Assembly (NCBI GenBank): GCA_036320915.1
Contig: JAXBDG010000006.1
Coordinates: 372,001 to 436,000 of the forward strand
DNA from: Linnemannia elongata
Taxonomy: Eukaryota; Mortierellomycota; Mortierellomycetes; Mortierellales; Mortierellaceae
Reading direction: 5' to 3'
Length of the DNA: 64,000 bases
A program made the translations under genes and the position numbers. Below the pieces are notes generated by a model. The model had not been told where the DNA came from. It saw only the letters and a program-made list of their open reading frames with translations, and made no database searches. This document shows positions 47,248 through 57,200 of this stretch, piece after piece. Every line of letters begins with the position of its first letter. The stretch's first letter is position 1.

Positions 47248-49077
47248 TTACATCATTCCAAGGATAGACTGTGCGGCTGCATAGCCTTGCTTGGCAGCCT
47301 TGCTGATCCACTTGACCGCCTCGATATTGCTTTGCTCCACTCCTTTTCCTTGCTTATACATCAATCCAAGTTTGAGCTGTGCGATTGCATCCCCTTGCTC
47401 GGCAGCCTTGGTGTACAACTTGGCCGCCTCGATATCGCTCTGCTCCACTCCTCGCCCACGTTCGTACATCGCTCCAAGGTTGGCCTGTGCGGCTGCATAT
47501 CTTTGCTTGGCAGCCTTGGTGTACCACTTGACCGCCTCGATATCGCTTTGCTCGACGCCATGTCCTTGCTCGTACATCGCTCCAATACTGGACTGTGCGG
47601 CTCTATGTCCTTGCTCGGCAGCCTTGGTGAACCACTTGACCGCCTCGACATCGCTCTGCTCCACTCCTTGTCCTTGTTCATACATCATTCCAAGGACGGA
47701 CTGTGCGTCTGCATGCCCTTGCTCGGCAGCCTTGGTGCTCCACTTGGCCGCCTCGACATCGCTCTGCTCCACTCCATGTCCTTGCTTATACATCAATCCA
47801 AGTGTGAGCTGTGTGGCTGCATCCCCTTGCTTGGCAGCCTCGGTGTACCACTTGAACGCCTCGACATAGCTCTGCTCCACTCCTTTACCTAGCCTATACA
47901 TCATTCCAAGGCTGGACTGTGCATCTGCATGCCCTTGCTCGGCAGCCTTGGTGAGCCATTTGACCCCCTCGACATCGCTCTGCTCAACGCCATGTCCTCG
48001 CACATACATCGCTCCAAGGTTGGACTGTGCGTTTGCATGTCCTTGCTCGGCGGCCTTGGTGTACCACTTGGCTGCCTCGACATCGCTCTGCTCGACGCCA
48101 TGTCCTTTTTCGTACTTCAATGCAAGGTTGCACTGTGCTGGCGCACATCCTTGCTCGGCAGCCCTTGTGTACCACTTGACCGCCTCGACGTCGCTCTGCT
48201 CCACTCCTCGTCCACGTCCGTACATCCATCCAAGGATGGACTGTGCATCTGAAAACCCTTGCTCAGCAGCCTTGGTGAATAACTTCACCGCCTCGACATC
48301 GCTCTGCTCCACTCCCTGTCCTTGTTCATACATCATTCCAAGGAGGGTCTGTGCAGCAGCATACCCTTGCTTGGCCGCCTCGGAGTACCACTTGGCCGCC
48401 TCGACATCGCTCTGCTCGACGCCACGTCCTTGCTCGTACATCATTCCAAGGATGGACTGTGCGGCAGCATGCCCTTGCTTGGCAGCCTTGGTGGACCACT
48501 TGACCGCCTCGACATCGCTCTGCTCCGCCCCTTGTCCTTGCATATACATCAATCCAAGGTTATACTGCGCGTCTACATGCCCTTGCTTGGCAGCCTTGGT
48601 GTACCACTTGACCGCCTCGACATCGCTCTGCTCCACTCCTTGTCCTATCATATACATCAATGCAATGATGGACTGTGCGACTGCATCCCCTTGCTCGGCA
48701 GCCTTGGTGTACCACTTGGCCGCCTCGACAGCGCTCTGCTCCACTTTTAGTCCTATTTCATACATTGTTCCAAGGGTGAATTGTGACTTTGCATCCCCTT
48801 GCTCGGCCGTGGTGAACAGCTTGACCACCCAAACATCGTTCTGGTCCACTCCATGTCCTAGCATCGCTCCAATGTTGGATTGTCCGGCTGCCTTGGTGTA
48901 CCACTTGGCCGACCCGACGTTGCTCTGCCCCACTCCTCGGCCAAATGAGTACCATGCTGCGACATTGCTCGGCGCACCACGTTGCCATTGTTCTGCGGCC
49001 ATGTAGTGAGAAAGACTAGGCTTTCTTATTGCATGTCTGAAAATACTGACAAGTCGGAGCGAACTGCGGGGTAACAT
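47248..49077 (-). CDS. Long Sel1-repeat protein with homogenised 36-aa units
   Basis: 609 aa, single exon. After ~75 divergent residues come about 14 complete and one cut Sel1 units of 36 aa (108 bp) with consensus SDVEAVKWYTKAAEQGHADA then QSxLGxMYExGxGVEQ. DNA-level similarity between units is so high that the opposite strand also shows long periodic frames. The start may be MLPRSS at 49077 or the internal MAAEQW near 49002. The stop TAA follows ILGMM, where the Tyr of the next unit belongs, and GQGVEHSDVE continues beyond it after another stop, so the last unit is lost or possibly spliced (the stop overlaps a GTAAGA donor). Predicted alpha-solenoid scaffold; partners unknown. Confidence 0.85.
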   Translation of the reverse strand: MLPRSSLRLVSIFRHAIRKPSLSHYMAAEQWQRGAPSNVAAWYSFGRGVGQSNVGSAKWYTKAAGQSNIGAMLGHGVDQNDVWVVKLFTTAEQGDAKSQFTLGTMYEIGLKVEQSAVEAAKWYTKAAEQGDAVAQSIIALMYMIGQGVEQSDVEAVKWYTKAAKQGHVDAQYNLGLMYMQGQGAEQSDVEAVKWSTKAAKQGHAAAQSILGMMYEQGRGVEQSDVEAAKWYSEAAKQGYAAAQTLLGMMYEQGQGVEQSDVEAVKLFTKAAEQGFSDAQSILGWMYGRGRGVEQSDVEAVKWYTRAAEQGCAPAQCNLALKYEKGHGVEQSDVEAAKWYTKAAEQGHANAQSNLGAMYVRGHGVEQSDVEGVKWLTKAAEQGHADAQSSLGMMYRLGKGVEQSYVEAFKWYTEAAKQGDAATQLTLGLMYKQGHGVEQSDVEAAKWSTKAAEQGHADAQSVLGMMYEQGQGVEQSDVEAVKWFTKAAEQGHRAAQSSIGAMYEQGHGVEQSDIEAVKWYTKAAKQRYAAAQANLGAMYERGRGVEQSDIEAAKLYTKAAEQGDAIAQLKLGLMYKQGKGVEQSNIEAVKWISKAAKQGYAAAQSILGMM

Positions 49078-49857
49078 TTGTTATTGGATATCTGATAAGA
49101 AACCCTAAGAAAGACTGATGGGGGAAAAAATAAGAAATTGGGTACGTAAATAGGTGGATGAGGGAAAATAATAATCGTTCGTGATGGAGGTGAAAGAGGA
49201 GTACGAAGTGAGATGATGAGAAGAGAAGAAAGATGAGAAACGAGAAGAGAGGTGAGAGGGAAGACATACATGACTGACTATAAATAAGGTGCGAAAAAGA
49301 ATCGCGTTGCCTTATATAGAAGATTTGAGCGTATTCTCACTGCGCATGTCGTGCGTGCGAAATTGATCTGATTGGCTTGTTTGCGGCGAGCAACACATGC
49401 GTAGCCAAGACAAGAGAATGAGCGCGCGATGATTGTGCCATACATTTTGTGTGGAAGTCAGAGACCCGACTTGAGTAGGATTTCGTCAAATAAGTGTTAA
49501 GTGACAGTGGCTCAGAACGATACCAACTGTGCAAAAATGACATACAGCGAACTGCTATTACCTAACTAGGCATGGCCAAGTTTCGGCTTCGTATTCGTAT
49601 TCAGAACTGAAGAGGGTCCAAACATTTGTAAATTCCGAGGAGGATGTGTGGACGCTATGACGCACTTTGTTGATAAGCGTTGTCTCTATGGGGGACGAAC
49701 CTATTTTGGATGCTCCGATGCATGCCACACTCCTCTACCACCTTCTCCTCACTCACTCTGCTGACCATCGTGTAACCCACTTAAAAACATCGATTGTAAC
49801 CCACCTGAGGGCCTAGAACACCATCGACTTGGAGCCTCAGCCTGCTTCCTGCAAATG
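49078..49857. other. Intergenic
   Basis: Upstream region of the Sel1 gene, with TATTTATAG on the minus strand near 49282-49290. No gene is seen. Confidence 0.45.
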
Positions 49858-50322
49858 GCATCGGGTCTCTTGATTTTTTTTTTTTTCGTACACAATTTTA
49901 TTCCTTTGAAGAATAGAACAAAGGAGGCATTTGGAAGTAAAGGGAACTACAGACCAAACTCTTCAGTGAACCATCCGTCAGTCACAGTCCGGTCCGAAAC
50001 CTGGCTCTGCGCAACAATTGTAGCTGCTCATCACAGCAATAACGGAAGAAAATAGTACTAGATACGAATGTAGGGTACTCTTCCCATCCTCTCCATCAAT
50101 GACAACCTCCTCCTTCCCAACAAACTTTCCAACAGCCGCTCATCAGCTGCGCGTGGTTCCTTGGTCGCTCCAGGGCAGATCCGATCCTCATGTGTGGCTA
50201 GCGAAGCGCCACACGGGCAGAAACCATCACGCGTGATGTAACCATATCCTTGACTCCAGTCGCCACGGGGGCCTGTGTATTTTGATGTTTTGTCCTTGGC
50301 AGAGATGCATCGGGTCTCTTGA
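49858..50322 (-). mobile_element. 5'-truncated LINE insertion with 16-bp target duplication
   Basis: The LINE-derived piece is 49874..50306 on the minus strand. It has the end of ORF2 (frame to 50058, GYGYITRDGFCPCGASLATH, then RICPGATKEPR), a ~170-bp 3' UTR with AATAAAA, and an A-tail (T13 on plus at 49874). GCATCGGGTCTCTTGA lies at both 49858-49873 and 50307-50322, a perfect target-site duplication. A longer, older copy of the same family is at 59442-60520. Confidence 0.9.
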
Positions 50323-50652
50323 GCTATTGTCGCTTGTCGTTGTTCCAAAACTTTAATTTCATTCACCGTAGTTAGCTAGACGTAAATGCTGCACTAGTAG
50401 AAATAGTGTGGCATGGTGGTTCTTATGCTCTTTACCTTTCAAAGACACCACCACGTTAGCTGACTCGGCTATTTTCATTGAGAACAAGCGTTAGGTGAAA
50501 GGTTTTATTCGAGGAGTTAACTGGGAGCGCTACGATCGCACCACCACCGCCGAATCCTTGATTCCGCTGGCACGGGGGCGTGGTATCACCTGCCCCTTAA
50601 TAACTCTACCATATGCAAGAAAGAAAAAGAGAGATACGTTCCAAAATGAACA
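50323..50652. other. Between the LINE and SINE insertions
   Basis: Unique sequence, no gene recognised. It ends in the left 13-bp target duplication of the SINE (50640-50652). Confidence 0.5.
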
Positions 50653-50978
50653 CCACCTAGTGCAAGTGGTTAAACTGCACTGCTTGGTCAAGCGGGTTTC
50701 AGGTTCAAATCTCTCGTTTAACTCTTTCTTCAGCCTAGGACGGCTTCAATGTCCTGTCAATCTTTCTTCAGCCTGGGACGGCTTCAATGTCCTGTCAATC
50801 TTTCTTCAGCCTGGGACGGCTTCAATGTCCTGTCAATCTTTCTTCAGCCTGGGACGGCTTTAATATCCCAATCCTTCCTTCTTCCTTAAGTCGTTACAAT
50901 AGTCGTAGTCCGTCACAAAAAATCAATAAAATCTCAAAGCCTCCTGCGGGCGATATAGCAGAAAAAAAAAAAAAAAAA
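50653..50978 (+). mobile_element. tRNA-like SINE with VNTR body, A-tail and 13-bp target duplication
   Basis: Pol III box A (TAGTGCAAGTG, 50658-50668) and box B (GTTCAAATC, 50703-50711) match consensus and sit 45 bp apart, as in tRNA-derived heads. A 38-bp tandem repeat follows (50728-50870), then a unique 3' region and A17 (50962-50978). TCCAAAATGAACA occurs at both 50640-50652 and 50979-50991, a perfect target-site duplication. Its 3' end does not resemble that of the LINE in this window. Confidence 0.85.
50728..50870 (+). repeat. 38-bp tandem repeat inside the SINE
   Basis: Units begin CAGCCTGGGACGGCTTCAAT at 50731, 50769, 50807 and 50845, exact 38-bp spacing, with the fourth unit incomplete. 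Confidence 0.9.
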
Positions 50979-51233
50979 TCCAAAATGAACAAACCCATAC
51001 AACATAAGCCTAAATCTCATCGTCTCATAGCGACAAGGCTACTCTTACGATTACCCTATAGTAGCCACTCGTCGCATCGATATTAGTTGGCAAAGAGGCT
51101 GCCATTTTTTTCTTTTCTCTTCTTACAACCCAGCCACCAAGTAATACGTTAAACTGTCCTTAAATCAAGCATCTGAAAGAAATAAAAAAGACAAAAAAAA
51201 AGAGAAAGAAAGAGAGAAATGTTGTTCTTATGA

Positions 51234-51803
51234 ACAATCCATAGAGCAATGGGCTTAATCTCAGCAGATCGTAGCAACAAGGCTACTCTACTGCTAACAA
51301 TACCCCGTTCAACTAAAGTCGTCTGCAATGGATTTGCCTCTTCCAATATTTGAAATTAACATTAGAAGGAACCTCACAAAGCCTTTCCACTCTGCAAGAT
51401 CGACCTCTTGTAGTATGATTCCGGATCCGAAGATCTCTTCGTATTCAACTAAAATGGCACAAGGCATTAATCGTTGCGTTTTAGCACGGGTTTCGACTTA
51501 GAGGCGTTCAGCCATAACCCAACGGATGATAGCTTCGTGCCATTGCCTGTTTAGGCAGGCTCAAATACCAATTATCCGAATGAACAGTTCCTCTCGTAGT
51601 AAGTCCAATTACTATTGCAATAACATCTCAACAGTAAGGTAAAACCCTATCTCATAACGGTCTAAACGCCAGATCTTGTTCCCTATTAGTGGGTGAACAC
51701 TCCGACACTTACTGAATTCTGCTTCAGATTGATAGGAAGAGCCGACATCGAAGGATCAATTAGCAACCTCGCTATGAACGCTTGGCTGCAACAAGCCAGC
51801 TAT
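51234..51803 (-). pseudogene. 28S rRNA 3'-terminal fragment (copy B, ~570 nt)
   Basis: On the minus strand it starts ATAGCTGGCTTGTTGCAGCC and runs to the 28S 3' end at the motif GATCTGCTGAGATTAAGCCC. It then continues into the CTTTCTTTCTCTTTTTTTTT spacer tract seen after copies A and C. Many mismatches show a pseudogene. Confidence 0.85.
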
Positions 51804-51852
51804 TGAACACATATATATATTTCCTGTCGTATTTTCCAAGTCACCATCAGAT

Positions 51853-54800
51853 TCATCCCCCTCTCTCCTGTGCTCTTTTCACCGTCACATTCCTGTGCGG
51901 TTGTAGATGGCACAATAAGACCTAAAAATAAACTCAGGGATTTACCATGTTCTCGGTATATGCATTTGCAACAGAAGGCCAAGACGTAAGGAAAGACAAT
52001 AAGGAGATGGAATGGAAACAAAAAAAAGGTGAGATTAGACCGCAAAAAAGGTAAAACGATACGGAAAAAAAGGTGACTCGAGACAGAAAAAAAAAAAGTC
52101 CGTGCTCGTTGACATGAAACATGGCAATGACCCTCGCGGTCAATAGTTACCATGTTCTCGGTAGTTATAAAGATAGGAGTCTAACAGGTTAGAACGATGA
52201 CAGTACAGTAGGGTGAGATATTGTAGAAATCACTATCGTCTGACGTGAGACAAGTCAAGTACTTGACATATGGAAAGAGTGACAGAGACATAAAATACGG
52301 AGACATAGTTAGAGAGCGAGGGACAGAGAACAGATAGAGCTTGGATATGATGAGATAGAGTGGAGAGGAGAGGCATGCAGTGTGGAGACTTTACAGATTG
52401 ACAGAGAAGAAAGACATCGTGGAGTTTCTCACAACGGCTTAAACCTCTACCTATTACCTCGCAATTGGCCCAATCCCAGTAAGCACGCCGAGCATCTAAA
52501 AGTTCAACATGGGCTGAGATAGCTCGCGCACGATTGATATCAGGCAGTGTTGCTACACAGTGTGTTTGCACTTTGCATTCAAGTACCTAGACCTAGGCAT
52601 GAGATAGCACCACGTTACTGTGCTCACTCTGTCTTGCGATTGCACCTAATTCAATGCCGACGGCATGCCAACCCTCCGACAGAGCCATGGTTCGCAGATA
52701 TTGGTTCATGACACTTCGCCGTGACAAAACATTAAATTGAAGGCCTCGAGTCGATGTACTGTTTGTTAAAAACAAAAAAAAAAAAAAAAAAAAAAGTGCG
52801 TGCGCTTACGCGCTCCATACAGGTATTACAGGTACATTTTCTGTACCGTGTTTCCATCGCCAACGCATCAGACCAATCGCCAGTCACACGCTGGCCATCT
52901 GAGAGAGTGATAGTTCCCAAAGACAGGTTCATCCCCATTTGCCATTAGGTGCAATTGTTGTTAATATTTATTTGCTACTCAATTGCGTACGACCACATGC
53001 TCCATAGACTCTCACTTTCTATACCTTTTTTCAAATAGGAACAAACAAGATCGATCGCCACCGACACGCTGATTACCTTGAATAGCAACGGTCGCCGGAG
53101 ATGGGCTCAGACACATTCGCCATTAGTAAAGAGTACCACTGCCTATGGCTACACTGCCTACAGTTGCCGCATGGGAAGTGATGTGCCTTCAAACAATGCA
53201 TCAAACGATTGATCATCAAACAATTTGTCAGGCATTCCCCAAGCAGTAGTCAAACATTAACAAGCCTCTGACGGTGTTTGGTCAAACAAAAGTCGCTAAG
53301 TCAAATGCTTGCAAACTCCGTTTGACCATGTCGAAATTGTAAATATCCAATATTCGTGAGAAAACTGGGTCATAACCAAGCCTCTTCTCTTATAACAAAG
53401 CCTGTTATCTTATAACAAAGCCTCTTCTCTTATAGCCAATTGCAACAAGGCGAAGGAACGTGTGGATGTTTGTGAGGTGGAAAGAGGCGAGCGAACGAGT
53501 GAAGAAGTGAACGAGAGAGGGAGACTAGTGCTTTTTAGACGAGCATTTAATAAACGAGTGAGTTATGAACTAAAGAGCTATCTAGGTGTTGTTAGGGTTT
53601 TTATACGTGAGTGAATCCTAGATAGTTGTTGTGTAGGGTCTCCAGAGGTTTCTAAGAGGCGTGGCTTTGATTAGTGATCAGCGGGAAGAAAAGAAGAAAT
53701 GTCTGTGGTGTCTTGGGTTAGTGTAACCTTATCCGAGTGGAATTCTGACACCAAGCCTCTTCTCTTAAAACCAAGCCTCTTCTCTTATAACCTTATAACC
53801 AAGCCTCTCCTCTTACAAACACGCCCCATCCTTCCACCAGGAAGCCGGTAATGGGGTCCAGATCACCCATGCTGCTGACCCTGTAACACCTATCAAATGT
53901 CTTCATGCATAGTGTATGTCTTGAACCACAATGCCGTATAGTTACCCCTAGATGTAATATGCAAAGTAGAGATCTTCGTGACCACTTTCTGTAGCTAGTA
54001 GTATATAAAGGTCCCTTCCCCCCATACATTAAACGGCATCCTTTCTTGACCCCATCACATCACATTATCAATATGCGCACCTTTCTCAAACTCGTTGTCT
54101 GTGCTGTGGTGGCAGTTCAATCCGTCACTGCCCGCTCTGCTTCCTTCCCCAAGTACAATAGGCTGAATATGAACGATACAGCCATCTTGCTTATTGATCA
54201 CCAAGTTGGCCTCCAAGCCCTCGTTAAGGACTTTGATACTGTCGGTTTCCAAAACAACGTCCTCGCCCTAGCAAGTATCGCCAAGGAGCTCCACCTGCCT
54301 GTTGTTATCACAGCAAGTGTACCTGAAGGCCCCAATGGTCCCCTGATGCCAGAGATTCTCGAGATGTTCCCTGATGTCGCTGTCGTTGCTCGTCACGGCG
54401 AAGTCAATGCCTGGGATAACCCTCAGTTCCGCGCGGCTGTCAAGAAGACCGGACGTAAACAGCTGATTATGGCAGGAATCGTTACCGATGTCTGTATTGC
54501 TTTCCCTGCTCTCTCTGCCATTGAAGAAGGTTTCCAGGTCTTTGCTGCTGTTGATGCATCTGGCACATTCAACGAAGTAGTCCGCTATGCTTCTTGGGAC
54601 CGTATGAGCCAAGGCGGTGTCCAATTGATGAACTGGTTCTCCATTCTTTGCGAGCTTACCCGCGACTGGCGTGTTCATGGACAAGTTATGACCGATATCA
54701 TCGTCAAGCATCTCCCAGAGTACAAGAACACCATGATCACTTTCAACCAGACCCAATCCAAAAACTAAGTCTGGTGCCTAGCACCCGTGATGACACGTTT

Positions 54801-56068
54801 CCGGTTCCATGACGTGACTCACGCCGCCAATTGGATACTCCAAGTCCCATCCAAGATTCCAAGTCGTATCGATGTTCCAAGTCCCGTCTCACATCCAAGC
54901 GCTGTCCAATAGTCCAAGCGCCGTCTTGTACCCTTCCGTTCCTTTGGCCTCTAGCTTGAATAGACCCTTTATTCCTGTTTCTTGTTCCCTACTCTGCAAC
55001 CGACCTTTTTCCTGTTCCTTTGCACACTCTCTTTCTCTTTCATTTTCTTTTTCTTTTTTTCCTACACAATTTTAAATCTTCTCTTTTATAATAAAACCAT
55101 ATCCTAAATCACACTCTCCTTTTCGAGTCTTGCCAGATGGTTGCATGTGTCCGTTTTCTTACTGAATATTTTCTTGAAGGAATTATCGGTGATTTTTATG
55201 TGAGGGTACTCAGGGAAATGTGTAATCGGAAAAGTTTCACTTTATTTTCAAGTCATCTATGAAAGACAGATCAGCTCCTTGGCTTTTTAGGATGATTTTC
55301 ACAATCGCTTTCGTCGTCGTCAGCAGAGCCTTCTCCTGCATTCTTGAGCCGGTCAAATGAACTCTACATGTTCTCTGGGGAAGATATCGCCAAAGTTGTG
55401 ATCGCTGACATTGGTGACAACTTTTTGTATACCGTTGGCGTCAATCCTAGCATTTGGCTCTCGCGCATGCTTAGATGACCATGACACTCTGAATGCAGGT
55501 CTTTTTTTTTTGGCTGGTCGGGTAGGTAGGTACAGCAAAGGCTTCCAGCGCAGGCCCCATCGCAGGCCAGGTGTGGGCAGGTAGGCGCATACATGTATAC
55601 ATGGATATTCACAAGCCATTCTCTTGTACAACCCTTAAGTCGACATCTATCATCATAGTAGAAAAAAAAAAGAGAAAGAAAGAGAGAGATGTTGTTCTTT
55701 CGAACAAATCTATAGAACAATGGGCTTAATCTCAGCAGATCGTAGCAACAAGGCTACTCTACTGCTTACAATACCCCGTTCAATGAAAGTCGTCTGCAAT
55801 GGATTTATCTCTGCTATATTTAAAATTAACATTAGTGGGAAACCTTACAAAGCCTTTCCGCTCTGCAAGATTGATCCCACGTTCGTAAGATTCAGGACGG
55901 TGGGGCTATTCGTATTCAACCAAAATGGCACAAGGCGGTAATCGTCGCGTTCTAGCATGGGTTCTGACTTAGAGGCGTTCAGCCATAATCCAACGGATGA
56001 TAGCTTCGGGCCATTGCCTGCTCAGATGTGCCCAAATACCAATAATCCGATTGAACGGTTCCTCTCGT
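51853..56068. repeat. Arm 2 of the inverted duplication
   Basis: Reverse-complement partner of 23154..27378. It differs by shortened homopolymers (for example at 55501-55510), scattered substitutions and small indels. Confidence 0.85.
54073..54768 (+). CDS. Secreted isochorismatase-like cysteine hydrolase, copy 2
   Basis: 231 aa, identical in protein sequence to the copy at 24462-25157. Comparing the overlapping frames on both strands shows one nucleotide difference, synonymous, in the codon before DASGTF (GTT here, GTA in copy 1). Signal peptide, LLIDHQ Asp and TDVC Cys motifs are as in copy 1. Its upstream TATATAAAG at ~54003 is altered to TATATATAG in copy 1, so the promoters may differ in strength. 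The gene lies between 28S fragments B and C. Confidence 0.9.
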   Translation: MRTFLKLVVCAVVAVQSVTARSASFPKYNRLNMNDTAILLIDHQVGLQALVKDFDTVGFQNNVLALASIAKELHLPVVITASVPEGPNGPLMPEILEMFPDVAVVARHGEVNAWDNPQFRAAVKKTGRKQLIMAGIVTDVCIAFPALSAIEEGFQVFAAVDASGTFNEVVRYASWDRMSQGGVQLMNWFSILCELTRDWRVHGQVMTDIIVKHLPEYKNTMITFNQTQSKN

Positions 56069-56200
56069 ACTAAGTTCAATTACTATTGCAACATTTCATC
56101 TGTAGGGTAAAATTAACCTGTCTCACGACGGTATAAACCCAGCTCAGGTTCCCTATTAGTAAGTTAACAACCCAACGCTTACTGAATTCTGCTTCAGTAC

Positions 56201-56234
<34 letters not shown>

Positions 56235-56268
56235 GGCGTCGCTATGAACGCTTGGCTGCCACAAATCA
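55704..56268 (-). pseudogene. 28S rRNA 3'-terminal fragment (copy C, ~565 nt)
   Basis: On the minus strand it runs from TTTGTGGCAGCCAAGCGTTC through GATCCTTCGATGTCGGCTCT, ACTGAAGCAGAATTCAGTAA, TTAGTACGAGAGGAACCG and CTTGTTGCTACGATCTGCTG to the mature 3' end. It overlaps the outer edge of arm 2, extending ~200 nt beyond the part shared with copy A. Confidence 0.88.
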
Positions 56269-56459
56269 TTTTATGCGCTTCATAGATAGCACTCTCGGAC
56301 TTAGGTTAACCCCTCTCATCTTCTCCTTCTCTAGATACTCCCTCTCTTGACTATAGTTAGCGTGTTTAACTGGCGTACTGCACTCATACGTACAAGTGTT
56401 ATCATAAACACACCGTCTGGATAACAATAGTGGACCGCTCTCTGCCATTTCTTTGAACC

Positions 56460-56735
56460 CCTTTTTTTTGCAGACTTCCTTCTCTGCCCTGATCCCTCCC
56501 TCCCTTAGATTTTTTTTTCTATAGCCTTCCTTCTCTGCCCTGATTCCTCCCTCCTTTAGATTATTTTTTTTCTGCAGCCTTTCTTCTCTGCCCTGATCCC
56601 TCCCTTGGATTTTTTTTTCTGCAGCCTTCCTTCTCTGCCCTGATTCCTCCCTCCTTAGATTTTTTTTTTTGCTGCTGATCCCTCCCTTGGATTTTTTTCC
56701 TGCAACCTTACTTCTCTGCCCTTGATTCCCATTTA
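56460..56735. repeat. ~55-60-bp degenerate tandem repeat
   Basis: Five to six copies of a unit containing CCTTCTCTGCCCTGATTCC, CTCCCTCCTTAGA and a T-run, then CTGCAGCC. Non-coding. Confidence 0.8.
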
Positions 56736-56879
56736 TTTTTCTTGATGCTCTCTCTCTTTGCTTTCAATCTCCTTTATTTGTACTGCCGTTATCTCTCACC
56801 CTTGATCTCATTTCTTTTTCATCCCTTGGTCTTTTCCTATCTCCAACCTGTCTGTCTTATAAGCAAACAATCATCACGT

Positions 56880-56968
56880 ATTCCGTTCCAGTATGATAAG
56901 AAAGCCGACATCAAAGAACCGAGCAGCAACATCGCTATGAACGCTTGGCTGCCACAAGCCAGCTATCA
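56880..56968 (-). pseudogene. 28S rRNA fragment (copy E, ~90 nt)
   Basis: The minus strand begins ATAGCTGGCTTGTGGCAGCC and continues with AAGCGTTCATAGCGATGTTG, TCTTTGATGTCGGCTTTC and ACGGAATACGTG. It covers almost the same interval of 28S as copy D. Confidence 0.7.
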
Positions 56969-57029
56969 GGTCTAACTTACGGACAAGGAGACAATGGCTC
57001 CTTACTATTGAAGAGATTTAGATGCCCCT

Positions 57030-57200
57030 TGGTGTTCTAAAATAAAAGAACATCAAGGACAACATCAAGGGGCAGTATCAAGGCATAAAAATCAAGGGAC
57101 ATCATCGGGGAATAAAATCAAGGGACATCATCAAGGGATGTGAAATTTCGAGGAATGGGAAAGAACCAGGGATGGGAAACATCAAGGGATTCCGGCAAGA
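57030..57200. repeat. 13-bp minisatellite, locus 4 (inverted)
   Basis: Degenerate ACATCAAGGGACATCATCAA arrays are the reverse complement of the TGTTGTCCCTTGA unit at loci 1-3. Confidence 0.65.

Noticed and set aside
47224..48750. Long plus-strand frames of repeating LGSLGVPLDRLDIALLHS type
   Set aside because: Antisense shadow of the Sel1 array; periodicity of 36 codons mirrors the real gene.
50653..50725. Functional tRNA gene
   Set aside because: Box A and B match, but I could not pair an acceptor stem or anticodon arm, and target duplications plus an A-tail mark a SINE.
51234..51803. Functional 28S rRNA gene
   Set aside because: Only the last ~570 nt, many substitutions, and no upstream 28S, 5.8S or 18S.
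27379..51852. Spacer between inverted arms as one giant transposon with the arms as terminal repeats
   Set aside because: Contents are a mixture of unrelated genes and dead elements, there is no captain-type recombinase, and no target duplication is visible at the outer arm ends.
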